From: Toxonevra muliebris
Lineage: Eukaryota > Arthropoda > Insecta > Diptera > Pallopteridae
Assembly (NCBI GenBank): GCA_963691655.1
Contig: OY829329.1
Location: forward strand, 21,156,708-21,220,707
DNA: 64,000 nt
Direction of reading: 5' to 3'
Below are positions 57,601-63,545 of this stretch, one piece after another; the stretch's first letter is position 1; the number at the start of each line of letters is the position of its first letter. The notes beneath the pieces are model-generated. The model saw only the letters and a list, made by a program, of their open reading frames with translations. It was not told the origin of the DNA and did not search any database. The translations under genes and the position numbers were made by a program.

Positions 57601-59412
57601 AGAACGCTGACCAAGACCAAATCAAAACAAGTCTATGACCAAGATATCGAAGATTCGGTTTTGTTTCACATTATTTTATTAACCTTTCGAAACGATTAAA
57701 AATCAGGATAGGAGGTGAAGGTTTTGGTTCTGAAGTTTGTTGTAGGTTATGTTAGGTTTAGAGGGATGTGCTCAGAAGTACTGAGCGTCCACGGGGCCAA
57801 AAATTGGGCCATTATGATGTCCCTATAAGTTTGTTGAAAATGTTCTAATTTTCTCCTTAAAATTTTCTGTCTAATTTTCTTACTCAATTTGAGTTTTAAA
57901 AGACTGCATTAAAAAATGAATGCATGACCCAAAGTTTTCACTTGTTTTGTCTTGCACTATTTCTAGATTTATTAAAAGCATAATTTCTGAATTTCCGCAT
58001 GCCAAAATTTTTTTAACAGTTACTAAAAATAGTTCAATTAGAAAACGCTTAGTTAAAAAAAAAAACTCAGCCTAATCAATAATTAAATATAGTTCGGTGT
58101 TCTGATCTCGAAAATCAACTTTCAAATTTTTGAAGTCGACTTTCTTATTTCAAAAGTCGACTTTCTTATTTCGAAATTAACTTTATTTTATTAGTTTAAA
58201 AGCTTCGTAGATTTTTCATTAAATATTTAGTTCTAAATTATTATAAAATAATCGAAAAATTTGACATTAAAATATTTATACTCTGTTTTCTTTTCTTTTT
58301 TTCTTCCGTTTCTTTATAATTGAAATTCCGTTTCCGTTTTTTGGAAAAATTTTCAACTTTTTACTATTTATAAATAAATATGTAACCTACTTCAATGTGT
58401 TTGTTATGATGTCGTAATGGTGTGCGTAAAAATCGTTCGTTCGTGTTCGTGTTGGTATTGGTGTTGGTGTTTATGGTTTAATGGCTCTATAAAACCAAAA
58501 AAATAATAATAATAATAATATTTAAATAACTACACTTTACACTGCGGCCAATTTAAAATCAACAAAAAATCTAAAACATACAAATATTAAAAACTAAAAT
58601 TTCAAACTAAAAAAAGGTCCCCAAATTTCAGCAGATATTATCAATGCGCAGTATACCGTCGAAACTCTGGTCATGGCCGTTTTAGCTGGTTCGATATTTT
58701 CCCTCTTAGTGGGCTTCTTTACAGGCTACTTTTGTGGACGACGCTGTCACAAGGACGAAGATGATAATCTGCCATATCCCGATACGGAATATGAATATTT
58801 TGAACAACGTCAGAATGTGAATAGGTGAGTTTTCGAAATAAGAAAAGATGTCGGAAATATGTGTTTATTATTTTTTCTATTTTAGAATACAAGCTGAGCC
58901 CAAACTCTTGCCACAAGTTGAAGAAGTTACCTATGCTGAACCGGTGCTATTGCCACAGCCACCGGTACAAAATAAAATGCAGCATTCACCAAAAAGTACG
59001 CTACGTAAACCACCCATGATGCATCATGGACCAAATTCCGAAACGCTCTTCCAATTTCAGCCCGATGGCTATAATACACAGCAAACATATCGCGGTCGCG
59101 ATAATTTTGGTACATTGCGATCGCATCAGGTGATGGTGAGTATGATTTGAAAAGCATTCAGAAATTCATATAGAAATATCGTGATAAGCGAATTGCACTG
59201 TATTGTTTATTGTTTTACGGAACTTTAAGCTACCAGAGCATATCGAATCAAAAGCTTCTTCTCTCTCTCTCTCTCTCTCTCTGTATTCAAAAATATACTC
59301 ACTTTGTTCTTTCTCTCTATCTTTTTCTTTCTCTCCCTCTCTTTGTTTCTTATCCCAGGGTGATAATTACCGTCGCGGCGATGGATTTTCAACAACTCGT
59401 AGTGTTAAGAAG
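23521..59412 (+). CDS. Sema1a: Semaphorin-1a, spliced gene, 14 internal coding exons in window (both ends missing)
   Basis: Fourteen plus-strand exons join in frame into about 600 residues. In order they give part of the Sema beta-propeller, a PSI domain, a short linker, one transmembrane helix and a cytoplasmic tail. Transmembrane semaphorin-1a is a neuronal surface ligand (and reverse-signalling receptor) for Plexin A in axon guidance; that role is family knowledge, not read from the DNA. Seen directly are a semaphorin motif ([10 protein letters not shown]), the PSI core (DPYCAWD), a helix of about 23 hydrophobic residues followed by GRRC, and a tail with [13 protein letters not shown]. The tail matches what I remember of Drosophila Sema-1a, which separates it from Sema1b, Sema2 and Sema5. 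Each exon has AG before it and GT after it, and the split codons rejoin correctly. The first exon starts in mid-codon and the last ends on a phase-0 donor, so exons are missing on both sides. The span includes introns. Confidence 0.96.
24010..25470. repeat. Array of about 115-bp units, direct and inverted
   Basis: Five or more direct units at 24680-25470 share GGAGTTAATGGGTTAAAATG, TTCTGGGAAAAGATTT, TTAGTATGGGTTT and GATTTTCAAAAAAGGACC. The unit at 24010-24130 is the same sequence inverted. Two hairpin pairs lie between: AAAGACAAAAAGCAC with GTGCTTTTTGTCTTT (about 24223 and 24315), and TTTTAACCCTTGAAT with ATTCAAGGGTTAAA. Confidence 0.85.
26392..26411. other. Perfect 8-bp stem hairpin with GCAA loop
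   Basis: ACCCCTCC, GCAA, GGAGGGGT followed by AAAAAAG. It is the only strong GC hairpin in an AT-rich intron; its role is unknown. Confidence 0.6.
26794..26882 (+). CDS. Sema1a: Sema1a exon b (Sema domain)
   Basis: The acceptor is CTTTTCAG and the donor is GTGCGT. The exon completes the Ala codon and reads [38 protein letters not shown] is among the most conserved semaphorin segments. It ends in phase 0 after GGC AAA, matching the next exon, which opens with [10 protein letters not shown]. Confidence 0.93.
26883..27816 (+). other. Sema1a intron b-c, 0.9 kb
   Basis: It contains (CA)n, (GA)n and (CT)n microsatellites and otherwise nothing recognised. Confidence 0.9.
27594..27637. repeat. (CT)n microsatellite, about 22 units
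   Basis: It is uninterrupted CT. A (GA)n tract lies 60 bases upstream (27518-27538), so the two could pair as an inverted repeat. A (CA)n tract is at 27303-27340. Confidence 0.95.
27817..27958 (+). CDS. Sema1a: Sema1a exon c (Sema domain)
   Basis: The acceptor is ATTTTCAG and the donor is GTAAGT. It encodes 47 residues with [13 protein letters not shown], then [13 protein letters not shown] and PFYFNEI, plus one base (C) of a Gln codon. The RVARVCKxDxGG and FLKARLxCS patterns are standard for Sema domains, with two conserved cysteines. Phase 0 in, phase 1 out. Confidence 0.95.
28240..28655. repeat. Diverged tandem duplication of about 250 bp
   Basis: Matching landmarks in both halves are TAATAATTATCACCTCCATT versus CATAATTATTCCACCCATT, ATCGTTGACCTTC versus ATCGTTGCTCTTG, and GAGTCATCTAACAGAAG versus TAGATCATCTAGTAAG. 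The copies differ a good deal. Confidence 0.6.
28877..29560. repeat. 10-bp minisatellite AGTCACTTGA/G
   Basis: AGTCACTTGA and AGTCACTTGG alternate, with AGTCAATTGG variants, for about 68 units and few indels. Dozens of CACTTGA cores are present. Confidence 0.92.
30930..31085. repeat. 20-bp minisatellite
   Basis: TGTACCTAAAATGTACCAAT repeats about seven times with single-base changes such as TGTATCTAAAATGTACCAAT. Confidence 0.92.
31884..32005 (+). CDS. Sema1a: Sema1a exon d (Sema domain)
   Basis: The acceptor is CGTTACAG and the donor is GTGAGT. It completes Gln and then encodes 40 residues including [20 protein letters not shown] and AFSLQ. The IYGVFxTPxNSxxGSAVC block is a semaphorin hallmark. 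It ends in phase 0. Confidence 0.95.
32219..32299 (+). CDS. Sema1a: Sema1a exon e (Sema domain)
   Basis: The acceptor is TTCCACAG and the donor is GTTGGT, a slightly weak donor. It encodes 27 residues, [13 protein letters not shown], then [10 protein letters not shown], in phase 0 on both sides. It continues the F-x-G-x-FKEQ pattern of the propeller. Confidence 0.92.
32300..35541 (+). other. Sema1a intron e-f, 3.2 kb
   Basis: It is dominated by the polypyrimidine tract. Nothing recognised in 32300-33000 or 34800-35541. The preceding intron (32006-32218) is 213 bp with a (GT)n stretch. Confidence 0.9.
33030..34780. repeat. Polypyrimidine tract of 1.75 kb
   Basis: The plus strand is almost only C and T with scattered G/A, built of CTCTCT, CCCTTTT, TTCCTTCC and TTCTTTC. 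The long open frames over it (for example 33784-34500) consist of Ser, Phe, Leu and Pro only and are compositional artefacts. Confidence 0.95.
35542..35687 (+). CDS. Sema1a: Sema1a exon f (Sema domain)
   Basis: The acceptor is CTTTCAG and the donor is GTAAGT. It encodes [19 protein letters not shown], then [20 protein letters not shown] and ILVRTST, plus two bases of an Ile codon. VPEPRPGxC and HxLMDExVP are conserved semaphorin motifs. It is followed by the largest intron in the window, about 12.9 kb. Confidence 0.95.
36700..37120 (+). pseudogene. Decayed mauritiana-like mariner transposase fragment
   Basis: Reading through several stops and small frame changes gives [96 protein letters not shown] and [12 protein letters not shown]. 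These are mariner blocks in the correct order, up to the motif before the second catalytic Asp. TVDGKW replaces the usual TGDEKW. No terminal repeats were recognised. It is the oldest mariner in the window and belongs to a lineage different from the 10298 copy. Confidence 0.82.
39117..39270. repeat. Direct repeat, copy 1 (mate at 39612-39766)
   Basis: GAGAGCAGTAGTGTAAGAGA, GTGATTTGTAGTT, GGGAGAGCGAAGA-type blocks and GAGCACAGTCCAGTGCTCTC, then ATTTGTA, appear again about 495 bp downstream. Confidence 0.75.
39612..39766. repeat. Direct repeat, copy 2 (mate at 39117)
   Basis: GGGCAGTAGTGTCAGAGAGT, GTGGTTTGTAG, GAGAGCGAAGAAGAGAGC and ACAGTCCAATGCTCTC parallel the first copy. Confidence 0.75.
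40458..40578. mobile_element. Diverged copy of the short palindromic MITE
   Basis: It shares TTTCACTATG, CAAATTCAATCAAATTTGCC, AGCATG and GGAAATTCTCTCTTT with the 53945 copy read in reverse, and ends with AGTGCAAACCAAGCAT. Boundaries are approximate. Confidence 0.68.
40800..40876 (-). repeat. Possible tRNA-derived SINE head
   Basis: Read on the minus strand it contains GGCGGCCTTGGTGGCCTGG, then 40-odd bases later GGTTCGATTTCC, a good RNA polymerase III B box at tRNA-like spacing. The A box is only loosely matched and no poly-A tail with flanking repeats was confirmed. It could also be a decayed tRNA pseudogene. Confidence 0.45.
41021..41170. repeat. Dispersed repeat with TTAGGTTAGGTT and GGCAGGCACTGCGACC
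   Basis: GGTTAGGTTAGGTTGGAGTG, CCTGAACGGCCCACTG and then CCAACCAGGCAGGCACTGCG. The second part recurs at 52255-52310 and, diverged, at 30040-30105. The first resembles 57737-57825. These look like fragments of an interspersed repeat family whose type I cannot name. Confidence 0.55.
41647..42202 (-). mobile_element. Internally deleted mariner, 556 bp, sister of the 10298 copy
   Basis: It has the same ends (left TTGGTTGTATGAATG, right CATTCATACTCCCAA) between TA duplications at 41645-41646 and 42203-42204. About 730 bp are missing compared with the full copy. The join falls where CCATCTTTCTGGTAAT meets the sequence for the N-terminal domain. The remaining frame (41695-42027) keeps [18 protein letters not shown] through [11 protein letters not shown] and then jumps to the last codons. 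Without a catalytic domain it could only move with help. Confidence 0.92.
42222..42251. mobile_element. Right end of a pogo/Tigger-like element
   Basis: Read in reverse it starts CAGTAGAACCTCTATAATTC, a typical pogo/Tigger terminus, with TA next to it. A diverged match, CAGTAGAATCGCGATAGTT, lies at 39787, and another short relative (TTGAATTATAGAGTTTTCTG) at 39841-39860. Whether 39787-42251 was once one element is unproven. Confidence 0.5.
42248..42505. repeat. Three imperfect tandem copies, about 88 bp
   Basis: ATTTATATGAATGAAATGTT, then ATTGTTTTTT, TTGTGTAGGTACTCTCTC and ATTATTATT recur at about 42248, 42338 and 42424. The unit resembles the tail of the 204-bp tandem at 45-46 kb. Confidence 0.7.
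42660..42875. repeat. Dispersed repeat, copy 1 (mate at 47310-47515)
   Basis: It shares AGGGTTAAGTATGCACTCAC, GTGCCCAAT, TTTATT, ATACAACTCAGCTTC, CTTTCGCTCT and CTCTCTCTC in the same order as its mate. Confidence 0.75.
45281..45805 (+). mobile_element. hAT element remnant, 525 bp, with exact 8-bp target duplication
   Basis: The ends are CATGGTTGCCACTT and, in reverse, CACGGTTGCCACTT. CTTACTCG is present directly before (45273-45280) and directly after (45806-45813), the 8-bp duplication expected of hAT. The uninterrupted sequence TTACTCGGCCGAG occurs in the next tandem unit at about 46011, giving an empty site for comparison. Inside, TTGGTAC occurs repeatedly near both ends. A plus-strand remnant codes for the transposase C-terminal dimerisation region. 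Confidence 0.92.
45540..45680 (+). pseudogene. hAT transposase C-terminal dimerisation fragment
   Basis: The frame (open from 45351) contains [34 protein letters not shown] and [15 protein letters not shown] residues. The L-x-x-LPHSSA-x-AER-x-FS and N-x-x-R-N-x-L-x-x-x-T-L blocks are the hAT family dimerisation signature. The catalytic RNase H-like core and zinc finger are absent, so the element can only be a deletion derivative. The open frame extends to 45767. Confidence 0.85.
46597..47075. mobile_element. MITE, 479 bp, GGGAGACTGGGGTAAAA ends
   Basis: The left end GGGGAGACTGGGGTAAAA is mirrored at the right by TTTTACCCCAGTCTCCC. TTA stands on both sides (46594-46596, 47076-47078). The 3-bp TTA duplication suggests PIF/Harbinger, but no transposase is present to confirm it. 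The short open frame inside is not recognised. Confidence 0.78.
47310..47515. repeat. Dispersed repeat, copy 2 (mate at 42660-42875)
   Basis: Same landmarks as copy 1: TAGGGTTAAGTATGCACTCA, CGTGCCCAATCTTTATTG, CATACAACTCAGCTTC, AGCTTTCGCTCTCTAACTCC. It is directly repeated 4.6 kb away. Confidence 0.75.
48553..48635 (+). CDS. Sema1a: Sema1a exon g (Sema domain)
   Basis: The acceptor is TTTTTGCAG and the donor is GTAAG. One base completes Ile, then 27 residues [27 protein letters not shown], plus G of an Asp codon. The Y-F-x-x-IAVD and YDVIFxGTDxG pattern identifies a propeller blade. Confidence 0.95.
49555..49760. mobile_element. Short hAT-like non-autonomous element, 206 bp
   Basis: The left end is CAGGGTTAGGAAATAGGT and the right end in reverse is CAGTGTTGGGAAATGTAGGT. 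The 8 bases before are CTGAGTGC and the 8 after are CCGAGTGT, matching at six of eight, so a mutated duplication of a CCGAGTGC site is likely. It sits at the edge of a foldback repeat copy. GGTACCTAAA repeats occur inside. Confidence 0.75.
49761..50030. repeat. Foldback repeat copy with widened loop
   Basis: The left arm CGTACTCTCTTTTCG...ATATGAAG (49768-49800) pairs with CTTCATATG...CGAAAGGAGAGTGCGGCAC (49991-50029). About 190 bases lie between them, including TGCACGCAGGCAAATGAG and TAGGTGGCCACCGCTG. A second, diverged version of that loop sequence follows at 50070-50175. Confidence 0.75.
50337..50480 (+). CDS. Sema1a: Sema1a exon h (Sema domain)
   Basis: The acceptor is TTTTTCAG and the donor is GTAAGA. 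It encodes (D)[11 protein letters not shown]...[20 protein letters not shown] and IVRTMQY, plus one base. The TDxGxIxK motif followed by an E-E-hydrophobic strand is the usual end of the Sema propeller. Confidence 0.94.
50623..50734 (+). CDS. Sema1a: Sema1a exon i (end of Sema domain)
   Basis: The acceptor is TTGCACAG and the donor is GTGAGT. It encodes (D)[36 protein letters not shown], with two bases of Ser. The last cysteine begins the PSI domain completed in the next exon. The upstream intron is only 142 bp. Confidence 0.95.
51104..51246 (+). CDS. Sema1a: Sema1a exon j (PSI domain)
   Basis: The acceptor is CCTCTATAG and the donor is GTTTGT. It encodes [20 protein letters not shown], then [13 protein letters not shown] and TGQHAACPS. 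The spacing C-x(8)-C-AWD is the plexin-semaphorin-integrin cystine knot. It is phase 2 in and phase 1 out. Confidence 0.96.
53240..53430. repeat. Dispersed repeat, copy 2 (mate at 8815)
   Basis: AAGAGAAGCTTACTGCTATT, TTGCATTGTTTTTG, AAAAGTTTTCAC, TTATTGTTGTTTCTCAG match the 8815 copy in order. Confidence 0.7.
53945..54056. mobile_element. Short palindromic MITE, about 112 bp
   Basis: The ends TGCTTGGTTTTCACTATG and, in reverse, TGCCTGGTTTTCACTATG are nearly identical, with TTA on both sides. The middle contains AAATTTGCCGACATGCTGGG. A diverged relative in the opposite orientation lies near 40458-40578. Confidence 0.78.
54577..54711 (+). CDS. Sema1a: Sema1a exon k (extracellular linker)
   Basis: The acceptor is CTATACAG and the donor is GTAATG. 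It encodes a hydrophilic linker (G)[38 protein letters not shown], between PSI and membrane. It has no cysteine and no known domain, as expected for the stalk. Confidence 0.93.
56120..56560. repeat. Polypurine tract
   Basis: About 440 bases of GAGAAAG, GGGGAAG and AAAGAG on the plus strand, the mirror of the pyrimidine block at 33 kb. It is non-coding. Confidence 0.85.
56820..57540. repeat. Hexamer array (CCTAGA)n
   Basis: More than 100 copies of ACCTAG, with ACCAAG and ACCCAG variants clustered at 57070-57125, near 57302 and near 57340. The flanks (56700-56820 and 57540-57640) are degenerate versions such as GACCAAGACC. The minus strand reads as a 259-residue Arg-Ser repeat, which is not a gene. 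Confidence 0.97.
58632..58824 (+). CDS. Sema1a: Sema1a exon l (transmembrane segment)
   Basis: It encodes [61 protein letters not shown]. The run from LVMAV to GYFC is a single membrane helix, followed by a basic stop-transfer GRRC. The acceptor is a tandem CAGCAG: use of the first AG gives the start shown with an extra Ala, and use of the second gives a start at 58635. Both keep frame. The donor is GTGAGT. Confidence 0.95.
58886..59135 (+). CDS. Sema1a: Sema1a exon m (cytoplasmic tail)
   Basis: After a tiny 61-bp intron, the acceptor is TATTTTAG and the donor is GTGAGT. It encodes (R)[72 protein letters not shown]. It is proline-rich and intracellular, and closely matches the Drosophila Sema-1a tail as I recall it. 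Confidence 0.94.
59359..59412 (+). CDS. Sema1a: Sema1a exon n (cytoplasmic tail, last exon seen)
   Basis: The acceptor is TTATCCCAG and the donor is GTATGT. Its eighteen codons are [18 protein letters not shown], in phase 0 on both sides. If the donor is not used, reading continues VCDLHSKL and stops. No further tail exon is visible up to 64000, so the terminal exon probably lies downstream. Confidence 0.9.
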
Positions 59413-60302
59413 GTATGTGATTTGCATTCTAAATTATAAAGTTTAAATTTGAAATTTTTCTTTATTTCTATTGTTGTTGTTTGATTTGGAGTATTAACTA
59501 TTATTATTATTATTATTAATAAATAGAGAACGCTTGTGTTTTTTTTTTATTTAAATGATAATGAATCTCTCACATTCAGTCGTGTCGTCGTCGGTTGGTG
59601 TATTTTGTTAGAAAGTCACTTTAATATTTTATGAATTACCTACTTGAATTTCGTAGTTGAATTGTGATTCGAATCTTTACTAACCAATTGTAGTTATAGT
59701 ATTATCTAATCGTTAGTAATTGTTGTTAAAATAAAATATTTTTGTCTATATTTGTATTAACACTTCCCCCACTATTTTGCTCCTCTGATTTCTAGCATAT
59801 AAATGTGCAACTTTTTTTTATTATTTTTATGCATGCTTGTTATTTTAAATTAAATAATTTTAATATTAGTTTAAGGTTCCAGATTTTGATGAATTATCTT
59901 CGGTCTCTGATACTAAATTTGTTGACATATTTAATTTTAAATTCGTAGAAATGCGAATGCAAGCACATTTTCTCTTAGACCCGATGATATTTTCATCTGA
60001 ACTTCACTTCCTTTTTTCAGAAACTTTTATATTTCGTACAAATCTATTCACAATTTGACAAAAAACTTTATTCCGTCTCGTGAACTGCCTGAGATTAAAC
60101 AGCCTGCAAAATAAAAAGTTCCCTCAAGAAAACCGGAGTTTCACCTTTAAAAAGGAAGTACGAGGTTCTTAATACCAAGAATTATACTTCACTGTAGCCA
60201 AACAATGAATTGTATAGAATCGTTAACGTTTTCGTCAACGATATCATGAAGATTACAAAAACGCGCTTTTACGCCTATATTACTCCATATTTTTTCAAAA
60301 AC

Positions 60303-60727
60303 GTGACATAATGTCAAAGTGAAATAATGCCAATTGTCATTATGCCTCTTAAAATTAGAAATAAAGTCAAATCCGAAATAGATGTAATGTCAAATAAATT
60401 GACGTTATATCCATTTCGCTTTTCTAAATTGGTCATAATGTCAATTCTTATTTTCTGAAATGGACATAATGTCAAAATTGATTACTCTCAAGACAACACA
60501 TCTGATGATGATTTGACTTTGAATAATATTAAACTTTGTAATGATTGCTTTAGCAAGCAAATGACATAACGTCAATTCAAGATGAAAAAAAAAAAAAAAA
60601 TGGACATAACACCAATTTTTAAGCAGCCATATTGTCAGTTGTATTTTTTTCTTCTCTGAAGAGGTATAATGTCAATTGACATTATGTCACTTTGAAATGG
60701 GCATAATGTCACTTGACATTATGTCAC
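60303..60727. mobile_element. Palindrome-rich element with GTGACATAATGTCAA ends
   Basis: The left end is GTGACATAATGTCAA and the reversed right end is the same, each followed by a second ATAATGCC-like block. At least eight further copies of ATAATGTCA or its complement occur inside, several as back-to-back palindromes. No target duplication is clear and no coding region was found. It could instead be an array seeded by the palindrome. Confidence 0.6.
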
Positions 60728-61182
60728 CCCACCCACTTTTTTTTTTTTTTTTTTTGTGTAACAGACAAAAGAAGTATTCAAGAATACAGCACTCAGACAA
60801 CTTTTACGTTCCTGTGTTCCCTTTTGCTATTCTTTAAATCTTAGTAGATCCTGCGGTGAAAGAGAGCTCAGGTGTTCGTCTCCCAACATTCCGGTATCAA
60901 AAATGCTTACTCTGATCTGGCAGAAAGCGGTGCAGACACTAAGAAAATGATCCGCCACTCACTTACCTGCCCATTCAACCGAGAGGCACATTCGCATAAC
61001 GAACTGATCGGTGACTGAAACAAAAACAGTCCGGACTCTTCTGTGTAATACAACTCGCGGATGACTGAAGTAATATAAAATGGTTTTTAAACAGGCACAG
61101 TTATAATCTAGAGTTAATTTCATTAACCAAATTAGGTTTCTAGAATCAACAGAAAGATAGACGATCTTCAGATTATAATATA

Positions 61183-62417
61183 TTGGATTGGTCATATAAA
61201 AAGTATTTTCTGTAGTATTTTTTTTTTCAATATTTGAACCAAAATTCTCTTTATTAAAAATTAATTTTAATCAAGTACATACTGGTCATTAATATCTATG
61301 ATATTTGCCATTTTTCCGGTAGCTTCATAATTCCATCGGTGTAAAACTTCTGTGGTTTATCGGCGAAAAACTTAACCAACTGATTTTCGGCGGCTCTTCT
61401 GTCGGCCAATTTTTCCCCTCAAGAGAGTTTTACAGAGACCGAAGCAAATGATAGTCAGACGGTGCAATGTCCGGGCTATACGGTGGGTGCATCAAAACTT
61501 CCCAGCTCAGCGCAGTCAGTTTTTGGCGGGTCATTAAAGATGTGTGTGGCCTAGCATTATCATGGTGGAACACAACACCTTTTCTGTTGGCCAATTCTGG
61601 TCGCTTTTTCTTGATTGCTTCATTCAAACGGTCGAGCTGTGAGCGGTAGAGATCAGAATTGACTGTTTGGCCAGGTTCTAGCAGCTCATAATAGATAATT
61701 CCCTTCCAATCCCACCAAACACTCAACATAATCTTGTTTGCCGACAATCCAGGCTTTGAAGTCGTTTGTGCAGGGTCCCCGGCCTTTAACAATGATTTTC
61801 TCGTTTAATATTTTCGTATTTAATTCAATTTTATCCCGCGTAATGATTTGTTTCAAAAATCGTTCGTTTTCGTTACGTTTCAGCAGCGTTTCACTGATGG
61901 TAATTCGGTTAATCAAATTTCTTTGTGTTAAATCATATGGCACCCAAACATCGAGCTTCTTTGAGTTGCCAGCCTTTTATAAATGATTCCAACCAGTCAT
62001 GTGGTTGATGCTTAGTGCCTCCGCTAACTCCTAACAGCTTGTGTGCCGGTCTTGCTCCGCCAGTTGCAAAATTTCGTCGGCTTTTTCAGTGGCTGGCCGG
62101 CCAGAGCGAAGTGCATTTCTGACATCGAAATTTTCAGAACGAAATCGAGCAAACCAAAGTTGGACGGTACGTTCTGTTAAAACATCTTCACCGTAAATCG
62201 CATAAATTTTTCGGCATTTTTTTGCAGCGTTTTTACCTTTTTTTTTAGTAAAAAAACATCGCATAGCGTATTTCATCAAAAATTTCACTCATTTTCAAAT
62301 CAATGTAACTTTTCACACGAATGGCGAACTTTGACAGAATCGGATCAGTGATGCCAGATGTAAGGCCATTAACGCCATCTTGTAACAAAAACCGAAAATA
62401 CTTTTTGTATGACCCAA
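61183..62417 (-). mobile_element. Second mariner lineage, 1235 bp, inactive
   Basis: The left end is TTGGATTGGTCATATAAA and the right end read in reverse is TTGGGTCATACAAAAAG, bounded by TA at 61181-61182 and 62418-62419. The right end lacks four bases found in the left. The element contains a minus-strand DD34D transposase unlike that of the 10298 copy. Confidence 0.9.
61300..62292 (-). pseudogene. Mariner DD34D transposase, frameshifted
   Basis: From the start, MSEIFDEIRYAM, then after a frameshift KNAAKKCRKIYAIYGED, VQLWFARFRSENFDVR, RSGRPATEKADEIL, EQDRHTSC, then a stop, then LDVWVPYDLTQRNLINRI and FLKQIITRDKIEL. The catalytic part includes KIMLSVWWDWKGIIYYELL, HHDNARPHTS and PPYSPDIAPSDYH, with 34 residues between the second and third Asp. 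The TGDEKW-like first Asp motif is replaced by TRDKIE. At least three frame breaks divide it. The 3' limit is approximate. Confidence 0.87.
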
Positions 62418-62426
62418 TATTTTAAA

Positions 62427-63545
62427 TCCAGTTATTCTGCTTGAATTCGCACTCTCTTCTCGTTTTTCCATATGAAGTTTTTTCGCTCGCTCACATTGAG
62501 AGCATAAGAAAAATGCAACGCACTCTCTTCTACTGAAATAAAACAATTTTAATTTCTGTGCATTATGGTTTTTGCATGGAATTGCCATGTTGAAATTTTT
62601 CATATGTATCATTGTATACTAAAAGCATAATGAAACTGAAAATGACAATTTTCGATGATGGCAACATGTAAGTGAGCAATTCAAGAACACAAAACAAACC
62701 GAATGTAGTTTCATAACGACTCTCAGTAAATATATTTGCAAGAGAATGAAAAAGAAGAAAAAAAATCTACGACACTCGTTCCAATCATTTGAAGTTCTAT
62801 GAGCTTTTTCGTTTACTTTACTCCCGCAGTCGAGCTTTGCTCTCTTTGAATATGTTTGCTCTCTCTCTCTCTCTCTGTCTGAGTCTGCCTTAATAATGTA
62901 CTCTCCTATATAATAAATTCTGTCGAAGCTTCCCAACATATTTATTGAGATTGTAATATAAATTAAGTCCAGTTATTTTGCTAGAATTCACACTCTCTTC
63001 TCGTTTTTTTTTTTTAGAAGAAGTTTTTCGTTCTCACTTTTCAAATTATTATGAGACTGAAAATGACAATTTTCGATGTTTCAATATGTAAAAGAACGAA
63101 ACAAAAAAAGTTTCTTTGCGAGAGAATGAGAAATAAGAAAAAAGGCACTCGTTTTAATCTTTTAAAGTTCTCTGGGCTTAATAGATTTTTTGTTACTTCA
63201 ATCCCACAATTGTCTTGTCGAGGTTTGTTCTCTTTGAATATGTTTACTCTCTCTCTGAGTTTTGCCTAATAATGTACTTTTTTCTATACAATAAAATGTT
63301 TCAGTATAACTACTTACTTTAGGATAAACTGAAAAGCAACTAAAATCTTGTGGGTTAGTGAGACTCGAAGATATTAATAGAAGGTTTTAGCCTGCTAAAA
63401 TTAGCACTGGTGGCCATAAAACATTCTAGGTCGCTATGTGCGCTTTTAAACTCGATCGAGGCTTCCCAACATATTTCTTGCGATTATGATATACTTTAAG
63501 TCCAGTTATTCTGTTTATTTCGCACTCTCTTCTCGTTGTTTTATA
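62427..63545. repeat. Tandem repeat, about 535 bp per unit, two and a fraction copies
   Basis: TCCAGTTATTYTGYTWGAATTC followed by CACTCTCTTCTCG begins units at about 62427, 62969 and 63499. Units share TGAAAATGACAATTTTCGAT, CTCTTTGAATATGTTT, CCTWATAATGTAC and GCTTCCCAACATATTT. The first unit abuts the mariner end and the third is cut by the DD37E element. Confidence 0.85.

Larger units (their letters stand above)
54712..58631 (+). other. Sema1a intron k-l, 3.9 kb
   Basis: It contains the polypurine tract and the hexamer array. 54712-56110 and 57840-58631 show only AT-rich DNA. Confidence 0.9.

Noticed and set aside
56846..57625. 259-residue Arg-Ser protein on the minus strand
   Set aside because: It is a direct translation of the (CCTAGA)n hexamer array; no splice or codon evidence.
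58848..59019. Alternative frames across the Sema1a tail exons
   Set aside because: They overlap the well-supported exon m in other frames or read through the 61-bp intron.
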